Shown here: positions 7,200 through 16,274 of the stretch, piece after piece
Layout of the letters: every line of letters begins with the position of its first letter
Position numbering within the stretch: position 1 is the stretch's first letter
Assembly: GCF_002699855.1 (NCBI RefSeq)
Contig: NZ_LKBW01000273.1
Span: forward strand, 193-36,428
Direction of reading: 5' to 3'
Source: Pseudomonas amygdali
Lineage (GTDB): Bacteria; Pseudomonadota; Gammaproteobacteria; Pseudomonadales; Pseudomonadaceae
DNA: 36,236 nt
Translations under genes and position numbers: made by a program
The notes under the pieces: generated by a model
Seen by the model: only the letters and a program-made list of their open reading frames with translations
What the model was told of the DNA's origin: nothing
Database searches by the model: none

Positions 7200-7381
7200 C
7201 TCAACGCATCACTGTAGTACCGGCCGAGGGCCGCACTGTGCCGGATCCGGAGGCGGGCGATTTGCTGCCCGTCGAAGGTCGGCAGGTGACCTTCAACGCC
7301 TGGTGGCAGCGTCGTCAGAACGACGGCGATATCACCCTTCAAACCGAGCAATCCACCACCCATCAAGCCTTCACGGCTTAA
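7196..7381 (+). CDS. Mu gp38-like small tail protein (DUF2635)
   Basis: A 61-aa protein with the DUF2635 pattern: 'V.PAEGR.VPDPE.G..LP..G..V' followed by a Trp-Trp turn and 'GDI'. It begins within the stop of gp37 and ends 18 bp before the sheath gene, exactly as in Mu. Its function in tail assembly is not known. Confidence 0.82.
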   Translation: MTQRITVVPAEGRTVPDPEAGDLLPVEGRQVTFNAWWQRRQNDGDITLQTEQSTTHQAFTA

Positions 7382-7399
7382 CCAAGAGGAAGCCAAACA

Positions 7400-8896
7400 A
7401 TGGCTATCAGCTTTAACAACATTCCATCCGATGTTCGCGTTCCGCTGTTTTATGCGGAGATGGACAACTCGGCCGCCAACAGCGCGTCGGCCAGCATGCG
7501 TCGACTGATCGTTGCGCAGGTCAACGACGATGTGTCCGGCCCCGAACTGGGTTCTCTGGTGCTGGTGCCGAGCGTGGCGCTGGCGAAAAACATCGGCGGT
7601 CAGGGCTCCATGCTGGCCTCGATGTATGAAACCTGGCGCAAGGCGGACCCCACCGGCGAAGTCTGGTGCCTGCCGCTGCTCAATACCGAAGGCGCCAAGG
7701 CCGGCGCGAAAGTCACCCTCAGCGGGGCGGCGACCGAAGCCGGTTTGCTGAATCTGTATGTCGGCGGCATGCGAGTGCAGGCCACTGTCGTTAACGGCGC
7801 AACCGCTGCCCAGGCGGCCACGGCACTGTCGGTGAAAATCAACGCCACACCTGATCTGCCGATCACCGCGGCTGTCGAAGCGGGTGTGCTGACCCTTTCC
7901 TGCAAATGGAGCGGGGCAAGCGGCAATGACATCCAGCTGGAATTCAATCGCCAGGGCAAGACCAATGGCGAAGTCATTCCTGCCGGCCTGACGGCGGCAG
8001 TCACCGCCATGACTGGTGGCGTAGGTACGCCTGATCAGCTCAAGGCACTGGCTGCGCTGGGCGATGAACCGTCCGAGTTCATCTGCATGCCCTGGACCGA
8101 CACCGCCACGCTGGATGCCTGGAAAGCGGCAATGGACGACAGCACCGGTCGCTGGAGCTGGGCGCGTCAGTTGTACGGTCACGTTTACAGCGCCAAGCGC
8201 GGCACGGTCGGTACGCTGGTGGCCGCAGGTCAACTGCGCAACGATCAGCACATCACCCTGCAGGGTGTCGAAAACGGTGTGCCGCAACCTGTCTGGCTGC
8301 AAGCCGCTGCCCTGGCTGCACGCACGGCGGTGTTCATCTCTGCCGACGCCAGCCGTCCCACCCAGAGCGGCACCATGCCTGGCATCGATCCGGCGCCGGC
8401 CAGTCAGCGTTTCACCCTGACCGAGCGTGAGTCGCTGTTGCGTTACGGCATCGCCACTGCGTACTACGAAGGCGGTTACGTGCGCATTCAGCGTTCGATC
8501 ACCACCTACCAGAAGAACGCTTACGGCCAGGCGGACAACTCGTACCTGGACAGTGAAACCATGCACCAATCGGCGTTCATCATCCGTCGTCTGCAAGGCA
8601 TCATCACCAGCAAGTACGGCCGCCATAAGCTGGCCAACGATGGCACGCGCTTCGGTGCCGGCCAGCCGATCATCACGCCGAGCACCATCCGTGGCGAGTT
8701 GATTGCGCAATACGCACGTCTTGAAGAAGAGGGGCATGTGGAGAACGCCGAAACGTTCGCCCAGCGCCTGATTGTCGAGCGTGATAGCAATGACCCAAGC
8801 CGCGTGAACGTGATGTTCCCGCCTGACTACATCAACGGCCTGCGCGTGTTCGCGCTGCTCAACCAGTTCCGCTTGCAGTACGACGAAGCGGCATAA
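7400..8896 (+). CDS. Contractile tail sheath protein (Mu gpL-like)
   Basis: A 498-aa sheath subunit. It forms the outer contractile cylinder that drives the tube through the target envelope. Recognisable by length, the N-terminal 'ISFNNIPSDVRVPLFYAEMDNS' type start, a variable middle domain, and a C-terminal domain with 'QRLIVERD..DPSRVNVMFPPDYINGLRVFALLNQFRLQY'. GAGGAAGCC supplies the ribosome-binding site. A terminator-like hairpin follows it, so sheath transcripts may exceed those of the distal genes. Confidence 0.95.
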   Translation: MAISFNNIPSDVRVPLFYAEMDNSAANSASASMRRLIVAQVNDDVSGPELGSLVLVPSVALAKNIGGQGSMLASMYETWRKADPTGEVWCLPLLNTEGAKAGAKVTLSGAATEAGLLNLYVGGMRVQATVVNGATAAQAATALSVKINATPDLPITAAVEAGVLTLSCKWSGASGNDIQLEFNRQGKTNGEVIPAGLTAAVTAMTGGVGTPDQLKALAALGDEPSEFICMPWTDTATLDAWKAAMDDSTGRWSWARQLYGHVYSAKRGTVGTLVAAGQLRNDQHITLQGVENGVPQPVWLQAAALAARTAVFISADASRPTQSGTMPGIDPAPASQRFTLTERESLLRYGIATAYYEGGYVRIQRSITTYQKNAYGQADNSYLDSETMHQSAFIIRRLQGIITSKYGRHKLANDGTRFGAGQPIITPSTIRGELIAQYARLEEEGHVENAETFAQRLIVERDSNDPSRVNVMFPPDYINGLRVFALLNQFRLQYDEAA

Positions 8897-8916
8897 GCCT
8901 AACCAACCCTTTCAAG

Positions 8917-8937
8917 CCCGCCTCGTGCGGGTTTTTT
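8917..8937 (+). terminator. Terminator-like hairpin between sheath and tube genes
   Basis: CCCGC/GCGGG stem with a five-base loop followed by six T. It sits inside the structural operon, so it is likely partial or overcome by antitermination. Confidence 0.75.
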
Positions 8938-8956
8938 CATTCTGGAGATAAACAAC

Positions 8957-9304
8957 ATGGGTCAGAAAGTTGCGGGTACCTGCTACATCAAAGTGGATGG
9001 CACCCAATTGACTATCAGCGGCGGCGGCGAAGCGCCTCTGATGAACATCAAGCGCGAGACCGTCGTGCCTGGTTACTACAAGGAAACCGAAAAGGCCGCC
9101 TGGTTGAAATTCACCGCCGTGCATACCGCGGATCTGCCGCTCAAGCTGCTCACTACCGGTGTGGATATGACCATCACCTGTGAGTTCAAGAACGGCAAGA
9201 CCTACGTCCTGTCAGGCGCCTACCTGGTCGATGAGCCGAGCAGCAAGGCTGACGACGGCACCATCGAACTGCAATTCGACGGCAATCAGGGGAGCTGGCA
9301 ATGA
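8957..9304 (+). CDS. Tail tube protein (Mu gpM-like)
   Basis: A 115-aa inner-tube subunit. Sequence begins MGQKVAGTCYIKVDGTQL and carries 'KRETVVPGYYKE' and 'CEFKNGKTYVLSGAYLV.EP', typical of Mu-type tube proteins with a beta-barrel fold. Its length fits the family. It overlaps the chaperone gene by 4 bp. Confidence 0.93.
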   Translation: MGQKVAGTCYIKVDGTQLTISGGGEAPLMNIKRETVVPGYYKETEKAAWLKFTAVHTADLPLKLLTTGVDMTITCEFKNGKTYVLSGAYLVDEPSSKADDGTIELQFDGNQGSWQ

Positions 9305-9597
9305 GTGAAGTCATCGACCTGGCCAGCCCGATCGAAGCGCACGGCGAAACCCTTTCGCAACTGACCTTCCGGCGCCCTACGGCGCAGGAAGCGCGGGCTA
9401 TCAAGGCCCTGCCGTACAGGATCGACAAGAACGAGGAGGTTTCTCTCGATCTGGACGTGGCGGCGAAATACATCGCCGTCTGCGTCGGCATCCCGCCCTC
9501 GTCGGTCAATCAGATGGATCTGTGCGACATCAACACGCTGAGCTGGAAGGTCGCGAGTTTTTTCATGGCAGCGGCATCAGCAACCTTGAAGGACTGA
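9301..9597 (+). CDS. Tail assembly chaperone, short form (Mu gp41-like)
   Basis: A 98-aa protein of the Mu gp41/P2 E type ('LTFRRPTAQEARAIKALPY'). It helps tape measure and tube assemble in the cytoplasm and is not usually part of the final particle. Near its 3' end a TTTTTTC heptamer stands in the exact X XXY YYZ frame, so a fraction of ribosomes should shift by -1 into an extension. Confidence 0.9.
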   Translation: MSEVIDLASPIEAHGETLSQLTFRRPTAQEARAIKALPYRIDKNEEVSLDLDVAAKYIAVCVGIPPSSVNQMDLCDINTLSWKVASFFMAAASATLKD

Positions 9598-9728
9598 TCG
9601 CCGTCGTTTACGACCTCGCGTACTTCTGGAAGACCGATCCCGAACTGATGATGTCCAGGGAGCTGGACGTCATCACCGAATCGATCTTGCAGGCGCAACG
9701 CATCAACCAGATCCTGCAGGGGGAGTGA
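9301..9728 (+). CDS. Tail assembly chaperone, -1 frameshift fusion form
   Basis: Shift at 9558-9564 (T TTT TTC) would join the first 88 codons of the gp41-like protein to 54 more residues in the -1 frame, beginning HGSGISNLEGL and ending INQILQGE, about 142 aa in total. The extension contains 'VVYDLAYFWKTDPELMMSRELD', like P2 E' and other tail-chaperone tails. The extension has no convincing independent start. Paired short and long chaperones made by frameshifting are a conserved feature of long-tailed phages. The efficiency cannot be judged from sequence. Confidence 0.85.
9558..9564 (+). promoter_or_regulatory. Programmed -1 ribosomal frameshift site
   Basis: TTTTTTC, read as T TTT TTC in the gp41 frame, which re-pairs as TTT TTT after slipping back one base. 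It is 31 bp before the zero-frame stop codon and leads into the E'-like extension. Confidence 0.85.
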
Positions 9729-11872
9729 TGGCAGACACTATCAGAACGCTGATTACCGGCGTCGACCAGCTGTCTCCAACGCTGGCAACTATCCGCAACA
9801 ATGTCAAAGGCCTCGAGACCAGTCTGGGGGCCATAGACCTTGGCAAGGCAGTCACGGACAACGCTTTGGCGGGGCCTTTGATTGCCGGGGTGAAGGCAGC
9901 GATCGGTTTCGAGACCAGCATGGCCGGCGTGAAACGCTCGGTAAGCTTTGAAACACCGCAGCAGTTCCAGCAGATGGGGTCCGATATTCTGGACCTCAGT
10001 GAACGGCTGCCGGAAAGCGCCAATGGCATCGCGGCGATTGTTGCTGCCGGTGCCAAGGCCAATGTACCGCGTGAAGAACTGACCGGGTTTGCCAGCGATG
10101 CCGTGAAAATGGGTGTCGCATTCGATCAGACGGCGGCCGAGTCGGGCGACATGATGGCTTCGTGGCGGTCATCGTTTCAGATGACTCAGCCGCAGGTCGC
10201 GGCGTTGTCCGAGAAGATCAACGTGCTCGGCGGCAACAACCTGGAAAAGAAAATCGCCACCATGGTCACTGCAATGGGCCCGCTCGGGCCGGTTGCGGGG
10301 ATGGCCTCCGGGCAACTGGCGGCCATGGGCGCAACCCTGGCCAGCGTCGATGTGCCGGCCGATGTGGCCGCCAGCGGCATGAAGCGTTTCATGCAGTCGT
10401 TGACCGAAGGGGGCGCGGCGAAAGCCGGGGCGTTCGAGGCGTTGCAGCTCGACGTCAACCAGCTGACCCAAGGCATGCAGAGTGACCCGTCCGGGACCAT
10501 TGAAAAGGTTCTGACGGCGGTTTCCAGTGTTGACCCTGGCAAGCAGTCGGATGTCATCACGCAATTGTTCGGCGCGGAATCGCTGGGTGCTATCACGCCA
10601 CTGCTGGCCAATCTGGATGTGCTCAGGTCCAACCTGGCCAAGGTCGGCGAGGGCGTGCAGAACAGCGGAACTATCGAGAAGGAATTCGCCGACAACTCGC
10701 AGACCACGGCCACTGCCATCAAAGAGATGACCAACCGTGTCGATCGTCTGGGCATCAACATCGGCAGTATGTTTCTGCCGGCGATGAACGAAGCAATGGC
10801 CGTGATCGGGCCGATGATTTCTCAGGTCGCCGCGCTGGCGGCCGAACACCCTGGCGTGATCAAGGGTGTGGTGGCCGCTGCGATTGCGTTCGGTGTATTG
10901 CAAGTTGCGGTCATGACCGCGACGACCGCCATGAGCGTACTTAGCGCAGTGATGGGCCTGTCACCGCTGGCCCTGATCGTGCGTGGCCTGGCGCTGGCGG
11001 CAGGTCTTCTGATTGCCAACTGGTCGACCGTCGCGCCTTATTTTCAAGCTGTCTGGGAAGCGATTCGTGGGCCGGCCATGGCGCTTTGGGACGTACTAAA
11101 GGCGATATTCGCCTGGACGCCGCTCGGTATGATCGTCGCCAACTGGCAACCGCTGTCCGAGTTCTTTGCTGCGCTTTGGGACGTTATCAAGGCGCTGGCA
11201 ACCCCGTTTTTCGACTTCCTGCAGACGCTGTTCGCCTGGACGCCGTTGGGCATGGTCGTGGCCAACTGGCAGCCAATCTCCGAGTACTTCGCCGGGCTAT
11301 GGGAAACCATCAAGGCCGAGGCGCAGCCGTTTACCGATGTGCTGGCAACGCTGTTCAGTCTTTCGCCGCTGGGCATGGTCATCGAGAATTGGCAGCCGAT
11401 CAAAACCTGGTTCGCAGGTCTGTGGGCGGACATCAAGCCATTCATCGAACCGATCATGAGCTGGTTTGGTGGCGACACTGATAAGACCGTCCTGCAGCAG
11501 GCGACGGAGAAGGTCAATCAGTTCGCGGAAGAACAGCGGATACGCAACGCAGGGCCTGGCGGCGGGACCGGTGCATTTCTGGCGGCCGGTGCCGTCGACA
11601 ACGTTCGCATGAGTCAGCAGTTGCTCAATCAGGCCACTGGCGTGCCGTCGACCAGCCAATTGCTCGGCGTACCCACCCCGCTGGCGCCCGGCAGCCTGTT
11701 GTTGCAGCAGGGCGCAGGCGGGGCCGGTCCGCGACTTGAAGGCGAGCTCAACATTCGCTTTGAAAACGCGCCGCCGGGCATGCGTGCCGGGCAAGTGCAA
11801 ACCAACCAGCCGGGTTTGACGATATCGCCAAACGTCGGTTATCGAACCCTCGGCGCAGGAGCCGGATCATGA
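9728..11872 (+). CDS. Tail tape measure protein
   Basis: A 714-aa protein that sets tail length. It has TP901-type tape measure character: an N-terminal helix-rich part with 'IGFETSMAGVKRSV' and 'MKRFMQSLTEGGA', then hydrophobic segments around residues 375-435 (AAIAFGVLQVAVMTATTAMSVL and SPLALIVRGLALAAGLLI). A 41-residue (123-bp) repeat, three copies starting near 11114, 11237 and 11360, has the scheme PLGM(I/V)V.NWQP(L/I)..(F/Y)FA.LW...IK. The ATG at 9728 shares a base with the frameshift product's stop and has an AGGGG site upstream; the GTG one codon earlier is too close to it. Confidence 0.93.
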   Translation: MADTIRTLITGVDQLSPTLATIRNNVKGLETSLGAIDLGKAVTDNALAGPLIAGVKAAIGFETSMAGVKRSVSFETPQQFQQMGSDILDLSERLPESANGIAAIVAAGAKANVPREELTGFASDAVKMGVAFDQTAAESGDMMASWRSSFQMTQPQVAALSEKINVLGGNNLEKKIATMVTAMGPLGPVAGMASGQLAAMGATLASVDVPADVAASGMKRFMQSLTEGGAAKAGAFEALQLDVNQLTQGMQSDPSGTIEKVLTAVSSVDPGKQSDVITQLFGAESLGAITPLLANLDVLRSNLAKVGEGVQNSGTIEKEFADNSQTTATAIKEMTNRVDRLGINIGSMFLPAMNEAMAVIGPMISQVAALAAEHPGVIKGVVAAAIAFGVLQVAVMTATTAMSVLSAVMGLSPLALIVRGLALAAGLLIANWSTVAPYFQAVWEAIRGPAMALWDVLKAIFAWTPLGMIVANWQPLSEFFAALWDVIKALATPFFDFLQTLFAWTPLGMVVANWQPISEYFAGLWETIKAEAQPFTDVLATLFSLSPLGMVIENWQPIKTWFAGLWADIKPFIEPIMSWFGGDTDKTVLQQATEKVNQFAEEQRIRNAGPGGGTGAFLAAGAVDNVRMSQQLLNQATGVPSTSQLLGVPTPLAPGSLLLQQGAGGAGPRLEGELNIRFENAPPGMRAGQVQTNQPGLTISPNVGYRTLGAGAGS

Positions 11873-13209
11873 GTACATGGCGTGACAGCCTGCTGCCAGC
11901 GTCTTTTCGGGGCGTCGGTTTTTTCATTGAAAAAGCCGTCGTCCCGGCAGGCCGCAAGGGGCAGTTGCATGAGTTTCCACAGCGCGACGAGCCTTATTTC
12001 GAGTCGCTGGGCAAACAGTCGAAAGTTCATACGCTGACGGGGTTCATTGTCTGTCCCGACTGTTTCGAACAGCGAGACAGACTGCAGCAGGCACTGGAGC
12101 AGGAAGGTGCCGGCGAGCTGGTACATCCCTGGCTGGGTCGCGTGCAGGTTCAGGTTGGCGAGTGCGGCGTCACACACAACCTGAACGAAGGCGGACTCGT
12201 CCGACTGGACCTGAAATTCTATCCGGCCAACCCGCTCAAGTTTCCCGTGTCGACGCTCAATACGCGACGGCAGTTGCTGGGCGCGTCCGAGAGCCTGCTG
12301 GATTCGGCGCTCAGGCGCTATCGCTCGGTGATGGCCACAGTGGACGCGGTACGTATCAACATTCAGGCGCTGCGCAGCGCCCTGTCGGGTGTGTTCGCGA
12401 CCATTCAGCGGCAGTTCGTACCGTTTATGGCGATCTATTCGGATGTCACCGCGCTGGTGCATTCGCTGGTCAATGCGCCGTTGACGGTCAGCACGCTGTT
12501 TACCACGTTCTTTGCCAGTTTCGAAGGGGACAGCCAACGAGCCAGAAGAGCGAGCGGCACCAGCAGTTCCGGCAGCTCGGTCACCGGCAGTTCAGCAAGC
12601 GCTTCCGCGAGCGGCAACGGTGGGGCGTCTTCTGTTGAAACGGTCGATTACCGGTCTGTGATTTCCGAGGCCACACAACAGGCAGAGGCGGTGTCCGGTA
12701 TCAATCTGGTCAGCCAGGGCAGCGGTCGTGATACCAGTGTGACGGCTCAGGCCACTGCCAACCTGGTTCAGGATGCGCTGTTGGTCAAGGTGGCGAGAAT
12801 CGTCGCGAGCATGCCGATTGCGACGACGGTCACGCCGCTCAACGTGGTGCCCTCGCTTGATCAGCAGGTGACGCAAGCCCTGCAACGCGTGGATGTGCCG
12901 GTTGCCGATGACGTCATCGAACTGCGCGACACGCTGAGTTCGGCCATCTGGGAAGCGTCGTTGAAAGCCGATCCCGAACATTACCTGGCGCTCAACACGT
13001 TGCGTCAGGCGTTGATCAGGCACCTCAACGCGGTGGCGGCCTCCGGTGTACGTCTGGTGGACATGAAGGTCTCCGAGCCTTTGCCCGCGCTGGTGCTGGC
13101 CTATCGCCGATTCGGTGACGCCAGCCGGGCGCAGGAAATGGTGCAGCGCAATCGGCTGGCCCACCCGGGTTTCGTACCGCCAGGCACGCTGAAGATCGCA
13201 CAGGAGTGA
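11869..13209 (+). CDS. Mu gpN-like tail/DNA circularisation protein
   Basis: A 446-aa protein whose first ~130 residues match the DNA_circ_N family (WRDSLLPASFRGVGF... then GRRGQLHEFP-like and 'HTLTGFIVCPDCFEQRD'). In tailocins it is a baseplate-hub component rather than a DNA-circularising factor. A Ser/Gly-rich linker lies near residues 225-250. It overlaps the tape measure gene by 4 bp and ends 3 bp before the gpP-like gene. Confidence 0.88.
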   Translation: MSTWRDSLLPASFRGVGFFIEKAVVPAGRKGQLHEFPQRDEPYFESLGKQSKVHTLTGFIVCPDCFEQRDRLQQALEQEGAGELVHPWLGRVQVQVGECGVTHNLNEGGLVRLDLKFYPANPLKFPVSTLNTRRQLLGASESLLDSALRRYRSVMATVDAVRINIQALRSALSGVFATIQRQFVPFMAIYSDVTALVHSLVNAPLTVSTLFTTFFASFEGDSQRARRASGTSSSGSSVTGSSASASASGNGGASSVETVDYRSVISEATQQAEAVSGINLVSQGSGRDTSVTAQATANLVQDALLVKVARIVASMPIATTVTPLNVVPSLDQQVTQALQRVDVPVADDVIELRDTLSSAIWEASLKADPEHYLALNTLRQALIRHLNAVAASGVRLVDMKVSEPLPALVLAYRRFGDASRAQEMVQRNRLAHPGFVPPGTLKIAQE

Positions 13210-13212
13210 CCC

Positions 13213-14340
13213 ATGATCGACCCTAACGTTGTCACCCTGACGGTTGACGAGCACGACTATGCCGGCTGGAAGTCGGTGGAAATCTCTGCCGGGATCGAGC
13301 GTCAGGCGCGCAGCTTTGACGTGAGCATTACCTGGCAGTGGCCGGGCACTGAAATCTCGCATCCGATCACGCCCGGCGCAGCGTGCGAAGTACGTATCGG
13401 CGGCGAGTTGATTCTGACCGGCTGGGTGTTTGCCGCGCCGATCAGCTATGACGGCAAGCAAATCACGCTAAAGATTTCCGGACGCTCGAAAACCGCCGAC
13501 CTCATCGACTGCTCGGCCATCAACAGGCCGAGCCAGTGGAAGGAGGTGGGGGTGTTGAAGATCATTGAAGCGCTGGCTGCTCCTTATGGTTTGTCGGTGA
13601 TCAGCGAAATACCGGAGACCTCGAAGATGGCCGATCACACCATCGAGCCTGCCGAAACCGTGTTCAAGTCCATTGACCGGCTGCTGACCCTGTTCCGGAT
13701 TTTTTCCACCGATGACGAATACGGCAATGTGGTGCTGGCCAGGCCGGGTAGTCGCGGGCAGAGCGCAGACGCGCTCGAACTCGGCAAGAATGTGTTGAGC
13801 GCCGTCATCGCGCGGGACTTTTCCGGGCTTTTTTCCGAATACCGGGTCATTGGTCAACAGACCGGTAATGACCAGACGTTCGGCAAGGAGTCGTCGGAGG
13901 TCTCGGCAGAAGTCACGGATGACCGGCATGACGACCCCGCGCATAAAAAGCGTCTTCGCGTACTGGTCGTTCATGAGGATGCGCCGATCACACCGAAGCT
14001 CGCCCTGAGTCGCGCCAATTGGGAGCGTGGTCAGCGGGCCGGCAAGGCGCTGCTCACCACCTACAAGGTCCAGGGCTGGCGGCAGTCCAACGGGGCGCTC
14101 TGGCGGCACAACACCATGGTCCGGGTGATCGATCCGGTCATCGGTTTCACGAGCCGCAACATGCTGATTTCAGCCGTGACCTACTCGCTGAGCGACCAAG
14201 GCACGATCACCACACTGGTGGTCGGTCCGCCTGAAGGTTTCCAGGCCGAGCCAGGTGACCCCAACAAGCGCAGCAAGGTGCAGGTCAATCAGGACGCTTA
14301 CTCCTGGCTGCTGCCCATCGACGAGGAAACAACCTCATGA
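13213..14340 (+). CDS. Baseplate hub protein (Mu gpP/gp44-like)
   Basis: A 375-aa baseplate hub subunit of the Mu gp44/late-control-D type, the trimeric platform between tube and spike. Typical stretches are 'VTLTVDEHDYAGWKSVEIS', 'PGAACEVRIGGELILTGWV', 'LKISGRSKTADLIDCSAI' and 'WRHNTMVRVIDP'. It overlaps the spike gene by 4 bp (ATGA), consistent with coupled translation. Confidence 0.92.
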   Translation: MIDPNVVTLTVDEHDYAGWKSVEISAGIERQARSFDVSITWQWPGTEISHPITPGAACEVRIGGELILTGWVFAAPISYDGKQITLKISGRSKTADLIDCSAINRPSQWKEVGVLKIIEALAAPYGLSVISEIPETSKMADHTIEPAETVFKSIDRLLTLFRIFSTDDEYGNVVLARPGSRGQSADALELGKNVLSAVIARDFSGLFSEYRVIGQQTGNDQTFGKESSEVSAEVTDDRHDDPAHKKRLRVLVVHEDAPITPKLALSRANWERGQRAGKALLTTYKVQGWRQSNGALWRHNTMVRVIDPVIGFTSRNMLISAVTYSLSDQGTITTLVVGPPEGFQAEPGDPNKRSKVQVNQDAYSWLLPIDEETTS

Positions 14341-14849
14341 GCTTACTCAATCGCATGCTGGTGCGCGGCACGGTAGTGCTCGCCAGGGCCAGCAGCAAAA
14401 TGCAGGCGCTGCAAATGCGCCTCACCGCCGGAGAGGTCAAGGACGACATGGAGCACTTCGAACCCTATGGCTTCACCAGCAACCCGCTGGCCGGCGCCGA
14501 GGGCATCGCCGCCTTCATTGGTGGCGACCGGTCGCACGGTCTGCTGCTGGTAGTGGCCGACCGGCGCTATCGCCTCAAGGGCCTGGAGTCAGGCGAAGTA
14601 GCGATCTACACCGACGAGGGCGACAAGATTCACCTCAAGCGCGGCAAGGTCATCGACATTGAAACCGACACCTTGAACATCAAGGCCGCGGTAGCGGTGA
14701 ACTTCGACACACCGCAGATCACCCAGACCGGAAAGATTGTTTCCAAAGGCGACCAGCTTGCCGCTGGCATCAGTCAGATCAGCCATCTGCACGGCAACGT
14801 GCAGGGCGGTAATGGCCAGAGCGGGCCGCCCGTTGGAGGTGCCGGATGA
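14337..14849 (+). CDS. Baseplate spike protein (Mu gp45-like, gpV family)
   Basis: A 170-aa membrane-piercing spike: OB-fold-like N-terminal half, then a repeated beta-helix stretch (residues ~95-140). The C-terminal apex shows His150-Leu-His152 followed by a Gly-rich end, the HxH motif by which three chains bind an iron ion in Mu gp45 and P2 gpV. It is short, as in Mu. Confidence 0.92.
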   Translation: MSLLNRMLVRGTVVLARASSKMQALQMRLTAGEVKDDMEHFEPYGFTSNPLAGAEGIAAFIGGDRSHGLLLVVADRRYRLKGLESGEVAIYTDEGDKIHLKRGKVIDIETDTLNIKAAVAVNFDTPQITQTGKIVSKGDQLAAGISQISHLHGNVQGGNGQSGPPVGGAG

Positions 14850-15244
14850 TTATCGAAGGCTCTCTGCAAGCGTCCTTGCTGCGCTCGGTGGTCATCAGCC
14901 TGTTCACCTGGCGTCGCGCCGAAGCGGACGATCCGTTCGACGATGCCGAACGTTTTGGCTGGTGGGGCGACACCTACCCGGCACAGGCCAATGACCGCAT
15001 CGGTTCCAGGCTGTGGCTGCTGCGCCGGGTCAGGCTGACTGCCCAGACCCAGCGCGATGCCGAGTTCTATGCCCGCGAAGCGCTTGCCTGGCTGATCGAC
15101 GACGGTCAGGTCAGCAACATCAACATCCTTACCGAACAGGTTCAGAGCAATCGCCTGAACCTGGGCGTCGAGCTGGTCGTCTCGGACGGTCAGTTCGTGC
15201 GTTTCAACCCTTCTGAACAGTGGCAGGTGATTTATGCCGTTTGA
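14846..15244 (+). CDS. Baseplate wedge protein (Mu gp46-like)
   Basis: A 132-aa protein of the gp46/GPW family (gp25-like lysozyme fold without catalysis). Motifs 'SLFTWRRAEADDPFD', 'GWWGDTYPA' and 'SRLWLLRR' are characteristic. It links baseplate to sheath. It overlaps both neighbours by 4-11 bp. Confidence 0.92.
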   Translation: MIIEGSLQASLLRSVVISLFTWRRAEADDPFDDAERFGWWGDTYPAQANDRIGSRLWLLRRVRLTAQTQRDAEFYAREALAWLIDDGQVSNINILTEQVQSNRLNLGVELVVSDGQFVRFNPSEQWQVIYAV

Positions 15245-16274
15245 AACACCTACGTTACCGGCGCTGATCAACCGAACCCAGGTCGACCTCGCCGACGAAG
15301 CGCTGCGTCAGTCCGATGCGCGGGTATTGTCCCGTGCGCACAGCGGCGCGGCCTACGGGCTGTACGGCTATCAGGACTGGATCGCCGACCAGATTCTGCC
15401 GGACACAGCCGACGAGGAGACCCTTGAGCGGCAAGCCATCCTGCGTCTGAGGCAGCCACGCAAGGTTGCCCAGGCCGCCACTGGCTCCGTGCGCTTTACC
15501 GCTGCTGCCGGTGCGGTGCTGGATGTCGACACGGTTCTGCAATTTAGTGACGGGCGCTTCTATCGAGTGACAAAAGGCGTCACCACGGTTGCAGGCAACA
15601 ACACAACCACGGTCGAAGCAGTGGATGCAGGCGTGCTCGGTAATGCGGATGCCGGTCTGGCGATGACCGCTGTGCAACCGGTCGAAGGCATCGACAGCAC
15701 CTTCACCGTCATTGCCGACGGACTTTCCGGCGGTATCGCGCAGGAAAGTATCGAGTCGTTGCGTGCTCGTGTGGTGCGTTCCTATCGGGTCATTCCGCAT
15801 GGCGGCAATCAGGACGACTACGTGACCTGGGCGCTGGAAGTGCCGGGCGTAACGCGCGCCTGGTGTGTGCGTCGCTTCATGGGGCCGGGCACGGTGGCGG
15901 TGTTCTTCATGCGTGATGATGAGGCTGACCCGATTCCTGACGCCGAGCAACTGGCTGCGGTGGCTGCTTACATAGAGCCGCTGCGTCCGGTTACTGCCGA
16001 TGTATATGTGTTGGCGCCGGTGCAGAAGCCGGTGGTTTACACCATCCGGCTCACACCTGATAGCTCTGCCGTGCGATCAGCGGTCGAGGCTCAGCTGCTG
16101 GACCTGCACAACCGTGAGGGCGGACTGGGCGAAACCCTGTTGCTGACGCACATCGCCGAGGCCATCAGCCGCGCGACCGGCGAAACCGATCATGTGCTGA
16201 TTGCGCCTGTCGCCAATGTAGCCGCAGGCCCTAACCAGTTACTCACGTTCGGGGGCATTCAATGGTCGTCATAA
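15234..16274 (+). CDS. Baseplate wedge protein (Mu gp47-like, gpJ family)
   Basis: A 346-aa baseplate J protein. Recognised by 'SGAAYGLYGYQDWIADQILPDTA', the central 'AGVLGNADAGLAMTAVQPVEGIDS' and 'YVTWALEVPGVTRAWCVRRFMGPGTVAVFFM'. It forms the wedge triangle with gp46 and gp48. It begins 11 bp inside gp46 and overlaps gp48 by 13 bp. Confidence 0.94.
   Translation: MPFETPTLPALINRTQVDLADEALRQSDARVLSRAHSGAAYGLYGYQDWIADQILPDTADEETLERQAILRLRQPRKVAQAATGSVRFTAAAGAVLDVDTVLQFSDGRFYRVTKGVTTVAGNNTTTVEAVDAGVLGNADAGLAMTAVQPVEGIDSTFTVIADGLSGGIAQESIESLRARVVRSYRVIPHGGNQDDYVTWALEVPGVTRAWCVRRFMGPGTVAVFFMRDDEADPIPDAEQLAAVAAYIEPLRPVTADVYVLAPVQKPVVYTIRLTPDSSAVRSAVEAQLLDLHNREGGLGETLLLTHIAEAISRATGETDHVLIAPVANVAAGPNQLLTFGGIQWSS

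Noticed and set aside
7037..8737. A 566-codon open frame antisense to the sheath gene
   Set aside because: Composition is typical of antisense shadows in GC-rich DNA, and the plus strand encodes a well-supported sheath protein.
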